Below are positions 43,999-53,688 of a stretch of 64,000 bases of DNA, piece after piece. Each line of letters starts with the position of its first letter. Positions within the stretch are counted from its first letter, which is position 1. The stretch spans positions 8,804,001 through 8,868,000 of the forward strand of contig CP108521.1 of the NCBI GenBank assembly GCA_035999765.1, written 5' to 3'. Below the pieces are notes generated by a model that made no database searches, was not told the DNA's origin, and saw nothing but the letters and a program-made list of their open reading frames with translations. A program made the translations under genes and the position numbers. This DNA comes from Streptomyces sp. NBC_01231. GTDB taxonomy: Bacteria; Actinomycetota; Actinomycetes; Streptomycetales; Streptomycetaceae.

Positions 43999-44258
43999 GC
44001 AACGCCTCCCCTGCGCGTCGAAGTCCGGATGCAGTGTGTCATGTTCCGCTTCCTGTCTCATCAGTCTCTCCGGACGGGAACCGAGGCACACGCACCACGG
44101 GTGCCGATGTGCGGCGGCGGGCCCCTTACCTCCGGGGTAATCGACGCTCCCCGCGGTGCACGGGATCGTGGTGACACCGGGTTCCGGGCCGGCGCACTCC
44201 GGTCCGGGATCCGGGTTCCAGCCACCGCCCTACTCCGGCATACCGATCTGAAATGTCG

Positions 44259-45092
44259 TCAGGGAAGCAGTGAGTGAAGGTACTTGACCGTCGCCGGGTC
44301 GGCCGGGAGGAACGTCTCGATGGCCAACTCGGCGACGGTCACGTCCATCGGGGTGTTGAAGGTGGAGATGGAGGAGACGAACGACAGCGTCCGTCCCTCG
44401 TGCTCGATCCGCATCGGCAACGCGAAACAGAGGCCGGGCTCGGCCGGTTGACCGTCCGCGTCGTCCTCCTCCGGCACCGGGTACGCGGACACCTCGTCGT
44501 ACAGCGCCCGCAGCCGCTCGGAACGGCGCAGGGCGATGTGCCGCCCCATCTGCGCGAGCAGATGCCCGCGCCACTCACGCAGGTTGCGGATGCGCGGTGC
44601 CAGGCCCTCCGGGTGGAGGGTCAGCCGCATCGCGTTCAGCGGCGGGGCGAGCAGGGACTCCGGGACGCCGTCCAGCAGCATGAGGATGCCCCGGTTGGCC
44701 GCGACGACGTTGTACAGCGCGTCGACCACCAGCGCCGGGTAGGGCTCGTAGCCCTGGATGAGGCGCTCCATGCCCTCGCGCAGGGCCTCCAGCGCAGGGT
44801 CGTCCAGCGGGGTCTCGGGGTAGCGGGGCGCGTATCCGGCCGCAAGGAGCAGCGCGTTGCGCTCGCGGACGGGCACCTCCAGGTGCTCGGCCAGCCTGAG
44901 CACCATCTCCTCGCTCGGCCGGGAACGGCCCGTCTCGATGAAGCTGACGTGCCGGGCCGAGGAGTCCGCCCGTAACGCCAACTCCAGTTGACTCAACCGC
45001 CGTTCCTCCCGCCAGGCCCGCAGCAACGGGCCGACGCCCCGGTCCGTGGGGGCGGTGCCCGGCGCGGGGTCACCGGACGCGACAATGGTCAT
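44259..45092 (-). CDS. XRE-family regulator with MmyB-like domain
   Basis: A 277-residue regulator. HTH at about 20-78 (VGPLLRAWREERRLSQLELA, LRADSSARHVSFIETGRSRP), then an MmyB-like ligand domain (about 100-275) with VVDALYNVVAANRGILMLLD and FNTPMDVTVAELAIETFLPA. ATG at 45092. It diverges from the ADP-ribosylglycohydrolase gene (65 bp spacer), but the MmyB group more often controls an oxidoreductase, so the pairing is uncertain. Confidence 0.9.
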   Translation of the reverse strand: MTIVASGDPAPGTAPTDRGVGPLLRAWREERRLSQLELALRADSSARHVSFIETGRSRPSEEMVLRLAEHLEVPVRERNALLLAAGYAPRYPETPLDDPALEALREGMERLIQGYEPYPALVVDALYNVVAANRGILMLLDGVPESLLAPPLNAMRLTLHPEGLAPRIRNLREWRGHLLAQMGRHIALRRSERLRALYDEVSAYPVPEEDDADGQPAEPGLCFALPMRIEHEGRTLSFVSSISTFNTPMDVTVAELAIETFLPADPATVKYLHSLLP

Positions 45093-45157
45093 ACGGACGA
45101 CCGTAGCCGAGGAACGGTCGCCAGGAGCCGAGTCGCCGGCAGTCGAGGAGTGAATGC

Positions 45158-46240
45158 GTGAACGGGCCATGGACCTTGGAGACCGCTGCGGTCCACCGCG
45201 CCAGGGTGCGCGGTTGTCTGCTGGGAGGGGCGATCGGAGACGCCCTCGGCTACCCGATCGAGTTTTCCTCCCTGGACCGGATCCGCGCGTCCCACGGTGA
45301 GCGCGGAGCGTCCGGGTTCGTGCCCGGCGCACACGGTGTGCGGGGCCTGATCAGCGACGACACGCAGATGACCCTGTTCACCGTCGAGGCCCTCGTCCAG
45401 GCCCAGGAACGCGAACGGGAGAAGGGCATCGGCGGCGGCTGGCCCCTGCTGCTGCGCCGGGCGTACGAGCGGTGGCTCGAGACCCAGACCAAGCCCGGCC
45501 CGGAACAGACCGCACCGCACCCGGGCGACGCCCACGCCGGCGGTCTGGTCACCGAGGCCTGGCTGTACTCCCGCCGTGCCCCCGGCAACGCCTGTCTGTC
45601 CGGGGTCGCCCAGATGTACGCCCCCGACCCGTGGCTCGCACTCGACGGCAGGCCGGGCCAGGTCAACCCCGACTCCAAGGGCTGCGGCACGGTGATGCGC
45701 TCGGCCCCCTTCGGACTGGTCAACTCCGCCGAAGCGGCCTTCGCCATGGCCGCCCGCGGTGCCCAGATCACCCACGGCCACCCCACCGGCTACTACGCGG
45801 CGGGCGCGTTCGCCGCGGTCGTGGCGCACATCGTCGCCGGGGACTCCCTGGAGGGCTCGGTCCTGCGCGCCCTGCGTGAGCTGGAGCGCCACCGAGGGCA
45901 CGAGGAGGCCTCGGCCGCGCTGCACAGGGCCATCGACCTGGCCGCCCTGGGAGCTCCGACGGCCGAGAAGGTCGAGTCGCTCGGCGCCGGCTGGGTCGCC
46001 GAGGAGGCCCTCGCCATCGGCGTGTACTGCGCTCTCGTCGAGCCCCATGTCGAGCAGGCCCTGCTGCTGTCCGTCAACCACTCCGGCGACAGCGACTCCA
46101 CCGGCTCCGTCTGCGGCAACCTGCTGGGCGCCCGGCACGGCGACGTAGGGCTGCCGCACGCATGGGTGGCACAGGTCGAGGGACGCGACCGGATCGCCGC
46201 GCTGGCGGACGACCTCGCGGCTGCGGGGTCCCCCCTCTGA
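45158..46240 (+). CDS. ADP-ribosylglycohydrolase family protein
   Basis: A 360-residue DraG-type hydrolase that removes ADP-ribose from modified macromolecules or acts on O-acetyl-ADP-ribose. Metal-binding motifs are present: GCLLGGAIGDALGYPIEF, LISDDTQMTLFT (first Asp cluster), GCGTVMRSAPFGL, TTHGHP-type AQITHGHPTGYY and the C-terminal NHSGDSDSTGSVCGNLLGA. GTG at 45158 with GAGGAG upstream. No ADP-ribosyltransferase gene is adjacent. Confidence 0.92.
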   Translation: MNGPWTLETAAVHRARVRGCLLGGAIGDALGYPIEFSSLDRIRASHGERGASGFVPGAHGVRGLISDDTQMTLFTVEALVQAQEREREKGIGGGWPLLLRRAYERWLETQTKPGPEQTAPHPGDAHAGGLVTEAWLYSRRAPGNACLSGVAQMYAPDPWLALDGRPGQVNPDSKGCGTVMRSAPFGLVNSAEAAFAMAARGAQITHGHPTGYYAAGAFAAVVAHIVAGDSLEGSVLRALRELERHRGHEEASAALHRAIDLAALGAPTAEKVESLGAGWVAEEALAIGVYCALVEPHVEQALLLSVNHSGDSDSTGSVCGNLLGARHGDVGLPHAWVAQVEGRDRIAALADDLAAAGSPL

Positions 46241-46361
46241 GGGGGTACCCCTGCGGCGGGGGTGTCCGCGCCTGAGCTTCGGGAACCCGTCTGACCAGGG
46301 CCGAAGCGGCCTGGCTGTGGCACGCTGGACAAGCACCCGGAACCCAGGAAGGAGCGAGGCC

Positions 46362-46667
46362 ATGCCCGTGGAACCGCTGTCGCAGAAGGAGATCGAGGAC
46401 CGGCTCGCGGAACTGCCCGGCTGGTCGGTCGACAGCGACCGTCTCACCCGGTCCTACCGGCTCGGCACGCACGTCGCCGCGGCCGCGATGGTCGTCCATA
46501 TCGCCCAGGTCCAGGACGAGCTCGACCACCACTCCGATCTCACCCTCGGCTACAACACGGTGTCCCTGAGCGTGAACACGCACAGCGCGGGCGGCACCGT
46601 GACCGACTTGGACTTCGCGCTCGCCCACAAGGTGCAGGAGCTCGCCCCCGCCCACGGAGCCCAGTGA
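46362..46667 (+). CDS. 4a-hydroxytetrahydrobiopterin dehydratase (PCD/DCoH)
   Basis: A 101-residue pterin-4a-carbinolamine dehydratase. ATG at 46362 follows AAGGAG. Motifs are LAELPGWSVDSDRLTRSYRL, HVAAAAMVVHIAQVQDEL and DHHSDLTLGYNTVSLSVNTH, with the catalytic HH pair of the family. It regenerates pterin cofactor for aromatic amino-acid hydroxylases or acts in pterin turnover. The stop overlaps the GTG start of a broken methyltransferase gene. Confidence 0.93.
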   Translation: MPVEPLSQKEIEDRLAELPGWSVDSDRLTRSYRLGTHVAAAAMVVHIAQVQDELDHHSDLTLGYNTVSLSVNTHSAGGTVTDLDFALAHKVQELAPAHGAQ

Positions 46668-47429
46668 CGGCGGTGCTGGCCTACGACAAGGAGGCCGACG
46701 CCTACGACGTCACCCGCGGCGGCGAGCCCAGAGCCGCCGCGGCCGCCGACGCCGTGCTCGGCCTGATCCCCGACCACGCCCGGCGGCTCTTCGACGTCGC
46801 CTGCGGCGCCGGGATCGTGCCCGACGGCTCGCCGCGGCCCGCCCCGGCCTACGGGTGACGGGCGTGGACCTGACGTACGGAATGGCCCGGACGGCCACCG
46901 AACGCCTGCCCGGCGCGATCGTCCTCGCGGACGGCAGGCGGCTGCCGTTCCCCGACGGAGCCTTCGACGCCGTCACCAGTGTCTGGCTGCTGCATCTGCT
47001 GGACGGTCCCGGCGACGTCCGCACGGCCGTCGCCGAGTGCGCCCGCGTGCTGCGGCCGGGTGGCGCGTACGTCACCACCGTCGACAAGGCAGCCGCACAC
47101 GACGTGGGCAGCGACATCGACGCGGTCCTCGCGCCGCGCCCGCGCCGGCCGGCCGGCCCCAGGACGCCACCGAAGCCGTCGCGTCGTATCCGGTCGCCTG
47201 TGGACCGGACCCGGTCGGCCGGGCCCGCTTCCCGGGCGTCGGTCAGGGGCGCAGCCCGCGCAGCACGGTCGCGGACCTGCGACGCGGCTGGTTCACCCGG
47301 CTCCCGCCCGGCGACCCCCGGGTCGAACGGTTCGCCGCGCGGCTGGCGGCCCTCCCCGACCAGGACCGACGGCGCGCCGATCCGGAGTTCAGGGTGCTGG
47401 AGTTCCGCAAGCCCGACCGAAGTCCATGA
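46664..47429 (+). pseudogene. SAM-dependent methyltransferase, two frameshifts
   Basis: GTG at 46664 overlaps the pterin dehydratase stop. The first frame gives MTAVLAYDKEADAYDVTRGG and RLFDVACGAGIV (motif I) and then loses register near 46817, ending at 46858. The next frame gives VTGVDLTYGMARTATERLPG, VLADGRRLPFPDGAFDAVTS and VLRPGGAYVTTVDKAA until about 47140, after which the third frame continues RGWFTRLPPGDPRVERFAAR and RRADPEFRVLEFRKPD. Concatenated, these make a normal class I methyltransferase of about 255 residues. Two indels make it non-functional unless they are sequencing errors. Confidence 0.85.
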
Positions 47430-47482
47430 ACCGTGCTGAGGCTGCTGGTCGACCGGCCTGATCCGCGGAGCCGTTCGGCCGC

Positions 47483-48730
47483 CTAGGCCTCCGTCGCGAG
47501 GGTCAGGAGACGGCGCAGCTGTACCACCCAGACGACGACTGCGGCCAGGGCGATGGAGACGACAGCCGTGGCCATGCCGGCCCGGATGCCGACGGACACG
47601 GTGATGCTGCCGGCAACCAGGGCGCCGAGCGGAACTCCCAGCCCCGAGGAGAGCATGCGGCGGGTGGTGTTGACGCGGCCCTGCAGCTCGGAGGGCGTGA
47701 CCTCCTGGGAGTAGGTCATCGTGTTCACCAGCACGACCAGGTAGGCCGTTCCCCACACCGTCAGCGCCACCAGCGAGATCCGCCAGTCGGTGGTGAGCAC
47801 GACGACGAGTCCGAGGAGCGCGCCGATCGGCAGCACCCCGAGAAGCAGCGGGAAGGCATCGAAGCGCCGTCGCAGCCGGGGAAGCAGCAGGGATCCGCCG
47901 ATGCCGCCGGCGCTCCACGCCATGTAGAGCAAACCGATGCGACCGTCGTCGGAGCCGTGGATACCGAGGACGCGGTCGGCGAAGACGACGAGCTGACCGA
48001 CGATGGCGCCGCCGGAGAACGACTGGAGCGTGCCTACCACGGTCATGGTCCGCAGCGTCGGATGACCGACCAGGAAGCGGAGGCCCTCGGCCACCGATTC
48101 CCGGAAGCCCGGTCGCATGCCTCGCGAACCGGCGGGGTGGGAGGCGACGTTGGTGACCGCCCTGATGAACAGGGCGGAGCAGGCGAAGCTCAGGGCATCA
48201 AGGGTGAGCGTGCCCACGGGGGTCATCAGCGCGATGAGCGCGCCCGCGACGGCGTTGCCGACGATGCGGACTACCGTCTCCGCGCCGTAGATCGAGCTGT
48301 TGGCCTGGGCGAGTTGGTCCTTGCCGACGATGTTGGGGACGAGACCGTACACACCGGCGTCGAAGAAGAGCGAGAGGCTGGAGGAGAGGAACGCGACCAC
48401 GACGATGTGGGTGACCGTCAGGGTGTCCAGGGCCCAGGCGGCCGGTATGGAGGCGAGGCTCAAGGCACTCAAGCAGTCGGTCGCGATCATCAAGGTGCGC
48501 CGGTCCGTGCGGTCCGCGACCGCACCGGCGATCAGGCCGAAGGCGAGGTAGGGCAGTGTTCCGGCGGCCGCGACCAGGGAGACCAGGACGGGTGACCGGC
48601 TCTCCTGGAAGACCAGGACGGGCAGTGCGACGGTGGTGATGGCAGATCCGAGGCCGGACACGGCGCGGGAGAGCCAGAAGTTCCGGAATCCGGTGATCCC
48701 CCGGAGCAGACGGGGTGGAGTAGTCGACAT
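47483..48730 (-). CDS. MFS transporter, EntS-like
   Basis: A 415-residue integral membrane protein with twelve predicted helices. The N-terminus LLRGITGFRNFWLSRAVSGL, SAITTVALPVLVFQ, AGAVADRTDRRTLMIATDCL (loop 2-3 motif) and LVPNIVGKDQLAQANSSIYG are typical of the MFS_3/enterobactin-exporter group. The substrate is not predictable; drug or siderophore export is common. ATG at 48730. It is 82 bp downstream of a helicase C-terminal fragment on the same strand. Helicase-linked exporters have been noted in antibiotic self-protection loci. Confidence 0.9.
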   Translation of the reverse strand: MSTTPPRLLRGITGFRNFWLSRAVSGLGSAITTVALPVLVFQESRSPVLVSLVAAAGTLPYLAFGLIAGAVADRTDRRTLMIATDCLSALSLASIPAAWALDTLTVTHIVVVAFLSSSLSLFFDAGVYGLVPNIVGKDQLAQANSSIYGAETVVRIVGNAVAGALIALMTPVGTLTLDALSFACSALFIRAVTNVASHPAGSRGMRPGFRESVAEGLRFLVGHPTLRTMTVVGTLQSFSGGAIVGQLVVFADRVLGIHGSDDGRIGLLYMAWSAGGIGGSLLLPRLRRRFDAFPLLLGVLPIGALLGLVVVLTTDWRISLVALTVWGTAYLVVLVNTMTYSQEVTPSELQGRVNTTRRMLSSGLGVPLGALVAGSITVSVGIRAGMATAVVSIALAAVVVWVVQLRRLLTLATEA

Positions 48731-48811
48731 GGCGTTGTCTGTTGCTCTCTCTGTGTGGGACAGGGGAGGGCGGGCGGGAAGAACAGTCCGGTGAACGGGG
48801 GGGGGAGTGGT

Positions 48812-49048
48812 TCAGGCGGGTTCCTGTGCCAGGTGGGACAGGAACTTCGGCAGCGGGCCGGGGTGGAGCACCTGCAAGAACCGGCCGGCCCTGGTGAGCG
48901 CCACGTAACGGTCGCTGAGGCCCCTGGCGGAGCCGTCCAGCATGCCTTGGGCTTCGGCCACGATCACCGAGTCGAACTCCAGCCTCTCCGCCTGCTCGCG
49001 GGCGAGTTCGGTCGGCAGAGGCGGTTTTTCACGCGAGGAAGAGGTCAT
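48812..49048 (-). pseudogene. HelR/UvrD-like helicase C-terminal fragment
   Basis: A 78-residue frame with ATG at 49048 reads AEQAERLEFDSVIVAE-type residues 15-32, then GLSDRYVALTRAGRFLQVLH and PGPLPKFL. This is the UvrD_C_2 end of superfamily 1 helicases (GLEFDxVxV ... LYVALTRAxxxLxVVH). No motor domain precedes it. The N-terminal half of a HelR-like helicase occurs at 9.3 kb on the other strand. It could still be translated as a short protein. Confidence 0.65.
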
Positions 49049-49060
49049 AGTGGACTCCAT

Positions 49061-49426
49061 GGCGAAGGGCCGGCGGGTGACGTGGGCCCGTCGGTGGGCA
49101 TGCCGCGGGGCTGCGGCGGGTGAAGTGGCAGGACGGCCACCGGATGGGCCTGGTGCCGGACGTGGAACAACAAAAATGGTCGACACCCGCCCGGCCGGGG
49201 CCGGGGATGTCGACCGGAAAAGACGCGCTCCCGTGCGGGAGATGGCGGATGATGCTCGGACCCGAGGGTGCTGGACGATGACGTCCGCTGTGTGAGTCGC
49301 CCTGGGAGAAGGCCCTGAGATCCAGGACCGGAAGGATCATAGCAGGGGGTGCGAGGAACTCGTCGAGGTCGACGTCGCGGACCCGCTCCACGCCTCGGGG
49401 CCTTCGCCGAGAAGTCGAGCCGCGGC
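49061..49426. other. Region without a recognisable gene
   Basis: About 365 bp between the helicase fragment and the WYL remnant. Open frames on both strands lack domains and ribosome-binding sites. One stretch (about 49128-49190) has an AT-rich ACAACAAAAATGG island of unknown meaning. Confidence 0.4.
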
Positions 49427-50021
49427 GGCCGCTGTTCGTCGGCCTAGACGCGCCCGGCCGGTACCCGCGGGCCGACGAACCACGCCGTTCCTGCCGGCGG
49501 TCGCCGACGCCGTGTGGAACAACCGGGTCCTGCGTGTCGTGTACCGACGTTGGCGCGAACCCGCCGATGTGGAGCGCCGGTTGGAGCCGTACGGGCTCGT
49601 GCTGGAAACGGGCCGCTGGAAGGTGGTCGCCGGCCCGGACCCTCGCACGTTCCGCGTCGATCAGATCCTGCGAGCCGACGCCTCGGAGGAGGAGTTCACA
49701 CGCCCCGACCACTTCGACCTGGCGGCCTACTGGACCGCCTACCAGCGTGACTTCCATGACCGGCTGTATCAAGGCAAGACGGACGTACGGCTGGCGCCCG
49801 GCGTGACACTCCCGACGGCCGTAAGGGCGAACGGCCGTACCGAGCCGGACGGTTGGACCGTCCCCATCGAGTCCGTCGACCACGCGCACGCCGAGTTCCT
49901 GCGTCCGGGCACCGGCGTCGAGGTCCTCGATCTGCCGCCCGAGTTGCGTGATCGGATCGCCCGGACAGTCGCCGAATTGGCCGGAAGACACGGCAACCCG
50001 GGCCAGCACGGCGACGACTGA
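49427..50021 (+). pseudogene. WYL-domain regulator, C-terminal part with deletion and frameshift
   Basis: The frame starts in PLFVGL and jumps directly to DAPGRYPRADEPR, as if the segment between these WYL-protein motifs had been deleted. One base is then missing near 49483, after which FLPAVADAVWNNRVLRVVYR and YGLVLETGRWKVVAGPDPRT, FRVDQILRADAS follow as in intact WYL (PafC/DeoR-like) regulators, ending at 50021. GTG at 49512 could still give a 169-residue WYL-only protein. The N-terminal HTH is missing. It lies 46 bp before the PL11 gene. Confidence 0.7.
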
Positions 50022-50067
50022 CAGGGAACGGAATCCGTCCGTCCCCCCAGTCCAGGAGGACCGCCCC

Positions 50068-52050
50068 GTGCAGCACCCGCAGCCGCACCGGCACTCGCAG
50101 CCGCATCCGCACTCGCACCCCCAGCCACCCCCGCACCCCGAGCCGCGTGCGCGCGGGTACCGCAGACGCCGCGTGCTCCTCGGCGCGTTGACCGCCGCCA
50201 CGGCCCTCGTCGGCGCCGGGCTCACCACGCTCGCCGCGCCCGACACTTCCCCCACGCTCGAACTGACTCGCGCGGGAGGGGCCCCCATGGCGGCCACCGC
50301 CCGCCAGGTGGAGAAGCTCGACCGCGGTGTCGTCAGCGTGCACACCGACGCCGGCAACCTGGTCAGCTGGCGCTGGCTCGGCACCGACCCCGGCGACGTC
50401 TCCTTCAACGTCTACCGGGCGGGCACGAAGGTCAACTCCACGCCGATCACCGGCTCGACGAACTACTTCCACTCCGGCGCGCCCGCCCAGGCCGACTACA
50501 CGGTCCGCGCGGTCGTCGGTGGTGTGGAGCAGGCCGACTCCGTGCACGCCGTTCAACTCCGCACCGGCTACAAGGACGTTCCGATCTCCCCGCCGGCCGG
50601 CGGCACCACCCCGGACGGCGTCGCCTACACCTACGCGGCCAACGACGCCTCCGTCGCCGATCTCGACGGCGACGGAGCCCTCGACTTCGTCCTCAAGTGG
50701 CAGCCCACCAACGCCAAGGACAACTCGCAGTCCGGCTACACCGGCAACACGATCGTCGACGGCGTCAAACTCGACGGCACCCGCCTGTGGCGTGTCGACC
50801 TGGGCCGCAACATCCGCTCCGGCGCCCACTACACACAGTTCCAGGCGTACGACTACGACGGTGACGGCAAGGCCGAGGTCGCCATGAAGACCGCCGACGG
50901 CACGGTCGACGGGACCGGCGCGGTCATCGGCAGCTCCTCGGCCGATCACCGCAACTCCAGCGGCTATGTGCTCTCCGGCCCCGAGTACCTCACCATGTTC
51001 AACGGCCAGACGGGCAAGGCGATGCAGAGCGTCGACTACGTCCCGGCCCGCGGCACGGTCTCCTCCTGGGGCGACTCGTACGGCAACCGCGTGGACCGCT
51101 TCCTCGCGGGCACCGCCTATCTGGACGGGGCCCGCCCGTCCCTGATCATGGCCCGCGGGTACTACACCCGGACGGTCATCGCCGCCTGGGACTGGCGGGG
51201 CGGCGCCTTCACCCGCCGCTGGACCTTCGACACCAACTCCTCGAGCAACAGCGGCAAGGGCTACGACGGTCAGGGCTCGCACAGCCTCTCCGTCGGGGAC
51301 GTCGACGGCGACGGCAAGGACGAGATCGTCTACGGCGCGATGGCGGTCGACGACAACGGGAACGGCCTGTGGACGACGAAGACCGGGCACGGCGACGCCC
51401 AGCACCTCGGCGACCTCGACCCGTCGCACGCCGGGCTGGAGTACTTCAAGGTCTCGGAGTCGACCAGCCAGCCCGCCGAGCTGTACATCAACCCCGCGAA
51501 CGGCACGGTCAACTGGAAGCTGGCCGCCTGCTGCGACAACGGCCGTGGGGTCGCCGGTGACATCTGGGCGGGCAACGACGGAGCCGAGGTCTGGTCGGCC
51601 TCCGACACCTCGATCCGCGACGAGGCGGGCGCGACGAAGGGCCGCGAACCGTCCTCGGTCAACTTCCTCTCCTGGTGGGACGGCGATCCCGTCCGTGAAC
51701 TCCTCGACAACACCCACATCGACAAGTACGGCACCTCGGGCGACACCCGCCTGCTGACCGGGTCCGACGTCCACTCCAACAACAGCACCAAGGCGACCCC
51801 GTCCCTGTCCGGGGACATCCTCGGCGACTGGCGCGAGGAGGTCGTCTGGCCGACGTCGAACAACACGGCCCTGCGGGTGTACTCCACGCCCATCGAGACC
51901 GGCACCAAAATCACGACCCTGCTGCACGACCCGATGTACCGCACGGCACTCGCCTGGCAGAACACCGCGTACAACCAACCCCCGCACCCGAGCTTCTTCA
52001 TCGGCAACGGCATGGCGACCGCACCCCGGCCGTCGGTCTACACCCCGTGA
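50068..52050 (+). CDS. Secreted PL11 rhamnogalacturonan lyase
   Basis: A 660-residue polysaccharide lyase of family 11, cutting rhamnogalacturonan I of pectin. GTG at 50068 follows AGGAGGA. The N-terminus is unusual: about 30 residues of His/Pro repeats precede a twin-arginine type RRRRVLLGALTAATALVG segment. The mature enzyme begins near 75 (ARQVEKLDRGVVSVHTDAGN), with Ca2+-binding loops DLDGDGALD, DYDGDGKAEV and DVDGDGKDE, and the eight-bladed propeller motifs YTYAANDASVADLD, GDGKAEVAMKTADG and DILGDWREEVVWP. There is no binding module. Regulation is unclear; no CebR box precedes it. Confidence 0.92.
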   Translation: MQHPQPHRHSQPHPHSHPQPPPHPEPRARGYRRRRVLLGALTAATALVGAGLTTLAAPDTSPTLELTRAGGAPMAATARQVEKLDRGVVSVHTDAGNLVSWRWLGTDPGDVSFNVYRAGTKVNSTPITGSTNYFHSGAPAQADYTVRAVVGGVEQADSVHAVQLRTGYKDVPISPPAGGTTPDGVAYTYAANDASVADLDGDGALDFVLKWQPTNAKDNSQSGYTGNTIVDGVKLDGTRLWRVDLGRNIRSGAHYTQFQAYDYDGDGKAEVAMKTADGTVDGTGAVIGSSSADHRNSSGYVLSGPEYLTMFNGQTGKAMQSVDYVPARGTVSSWGDSYGNRVDRFLAGTAYLDGARPSLIMARGYYTRTVIAAWDWRGGAFTRRWTFDTNSSSNSGKGYDGQGSHSLSVGDVDGDGKDEIVYGAMAVDDNGNGLWTTKTGHGDAQHLGDLDPSHAGLEYFKVSESTSQPAELYINPANGTVNWKLAACCDNGRGVAGDIWAGNDGAEVWSASDTSIRDEAGATKGREPSSVNFLSWWDGDPVRELLDNTHIDKYGTSGDTRLLTGSDVHSNNSTKATPSLSGDILGDWREEVVWPTSNNTALRVYSTPIETGTKITTLLHDPMYRTALAWQNTAYNQPPHPSFFIGNGMATAPRPSVYTP

Positions 52051-52091
52051 GCTGCGGAAACACTCACAGACGATCTTATCGACCCTAAGGA

Positions 52092-52140
52092 GAGGCGGCC
52101 CTCCGGTAAGTCCGGAGGGGTCAGTTCGGAGGGTCGCCTC
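52092..52140. terminator. Hairpin terminator after the PL11 gene
   Basis: 52092-52105 pairs with 52127-52140 (14 bp, one G-U), and a nested alternative CTCCGG/CCGGAG lies inside. It sits between the convergent PL11 and DUF6083-like genes. Confidence 0.7.
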
Positions 52141-52268
52141 AGTGTTGATCGTCGATCTCCGGGGAGGAGAAGGGGAGATCCATTTCTGCGGCCCCCTCTT
52201 CGGCATCGTCGCCGCCTCCGGCAGCCGGCCGCCCATGAACCGACCGATCGCGGCACGGGGTCTCGTCG

Positions 52269-52745
52269 CTAAGCGCCGGCCGCTTCGCCCACACCCGGCG
52301 GCTCCGGCAGCCGTGGCGGGTTGAACAACCGCTGGGCCTTACGGGCGTTCTCCTCCCGCATCGCCGTCAGCCACCGCCACAGATCCATCGGCTCCAGACC
52401 CGGACAGGCCAAGCGGTGCGCTATCCGGCACGCCGTGCCCGGCGACGGCTCGGCATCCCCCGCGTTCCAGGCAACGCCATTCTCGTCGACCATCCACCGC
52501 TGCCCCGGCGGCACGAAGTGCGACGGCAGCACCTCCACGGGATCCAACGGCTCAAGCAGCACCCACGCATCCGCATACGTGGGGAACCGATCGGCGTTCA
52601 GCCCGCACTCCGGACAGATCGGCGGCGCCGGCGGAGCGGGAGCATTCGCCCCCACACGCAAAGCCTCCGCTCGGTCCTCGAGCACCTCGCGCTGATCCCA
52701 GTACGCCTTGTCCAACCCAACGACCGCGTCGCCCAAATGCCCCAT
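52269..52745 (-). CDS. DUF6083-like hypothetical protein
   Basis: A 158-residue soluble protein. ATG at 52745 gives MGHLGDAVVGLDKAYWDQRE. A short zinc-ribbon-like CPECG (one Cys pair), WVLLEPLDPVEVLPSHFVPP, GQRWMVDENGVAWNAGDAEP and CRIAHRLACPGLEPMDLWRW are conserved-looking segments that resemble the Streptomyces DUF6083 family as I remember it. Function unknown. It is convergent with the PL11 gene. Confidence 0.7.
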   Translation of the reverse strand: MGHLGDAVVGLDKAYWDQREVLEDRAEALRVGANAPAPPAPPICPECGLNADRFPTYADAWVLLEPLDPVEVLPSHFVPPGQRWMVDENGVAWNAGDAEPSPGTACRIAHRLACPGLEPMDLWRWLTAMREENARKAQRLFNPPRLPEPPGVGEAAGA

Positions 52746-52992
52746 ACCGACAGAGTCCGCAGGACAACGGCCGGTCCAACAGAGCGCCAACCGGACGGGA
52801 CCCGTGTGTCCACGCGGGCACGGAGCGGCAGCCGAGACAACTCGGGACCACGCGCGGCACGCCGGCCCCAACCGCGGCGGCCGGACAGGCGGTGTAGACA
52901 CGACGATGCCCCGGCCCACAGCGGGGTTCGCATCGCCGGCCCAAGTGAAAACCGTCGGTTCGCGGTCCCTCCATCGCAGGCCGGCCCGGCGA

Positions 52993-53688
52993 TCAACCGT
53001 GAATGGTGTTGAGGACCGAGGCAAGCTTTTCGGGCGCACTGATCATGGCCATGTGACCGGTGTCGAGATCGATGACGTCGGGCCGAAGCAGCGCGATGGA
53101 TCGCTGTTGGAGTTCCTCGACGTAGCACTGGTCCCGCGTGAGGTGCACGTACGTCCGGGGGATCTCGCGTCCGTAGCCGCTCAGGTCCACGGGCTCGCTC
53201 AGCAGGGCGGCCGAGTCGTCGGTGAGCCGGTTCAGGGTGGCCGTGGTGGTCGCCTCGTCCATGTCGTTGCACAGCATCGCGGCGGCGCCCTCGCGGGTCT
53301 GGTGGTAGACGCCGCCGGTGATGGACTGCTCCACCAGCTCCCGCACTTCGGGATCGATCTGGTCAAGCACCCGGGATCTGTCCGTCGGCACCACGGCCGA
53401 CACGAGGACGACATGGCGGATCCGGTCGGGTATGAGGTCCAGGACGCGAGGGATCGTGACTCCCGCGAAGGAGTGACCGACCAGTACGACGTCCCGCAGG
53501 TCCTTCGCCTCGACGTCCTCCCGGACGGCGTCGGCGCAGTCCGCGAGCGTGACCGTGCCCAGGTCGACTTCGGCCCTGCTCCCGCGCCCCGGAAGATCGA
53601 CTGCCAACGCCTCCGCACCGAGATGGGGCATCAGCTCGTCCCAGCAGTTCGCGCCGAAACTTGCACCGTGGATGAGAACGAACGCCAT
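52993..53688 (-). CDS. Alpha/beta hydrolase (esterase-like)
   Basis: A 231-residue alpha/beta hydrolase without signal peptide. ATG at 53688 is chosen for AGGAGG at 6 nt. MAFVLIHGASFGANCWDELM carries the oxyanion HG, VVLVGHSFAGVTIPRVL the nucleophile (GHSFAG), HVVLVSAVVPTDRS strand 6, and LDTGHMAMISAPEKLASVL the catalytic His. This group includes plant-type methylesterases and small-ester hydrolases. It has no close functional partner among the neighbours. Confidence 0.9.
   Translation of the reverse strand: MAFVLIHGASFGANCWDELMPHLGAEALAVDLPGRGSRAEVDLGTVTLADCADAVREDVEAKDLRDVVLVGHSFAGVTIPRVLDLIPDRIRHVVLVSAVVPTDRSRVLDQIDPEVRELVEQSITGGVYHQTREGAAAMLCNDMDEATTTATLNRLTDDSAALLSEPVDLSGYGREIPRTYVHLTRDQCYVEELQQRSIALLRPDVIDLDTGHMAMISAPEKLASVLNTIHG

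Noticed and set aside
46225..46262. Terminator hairpin after the ADP-ribosylglycohydrolase gene
   Set aside because: Runs of C and G can pair in several weak ways; no single stem of convincing length.
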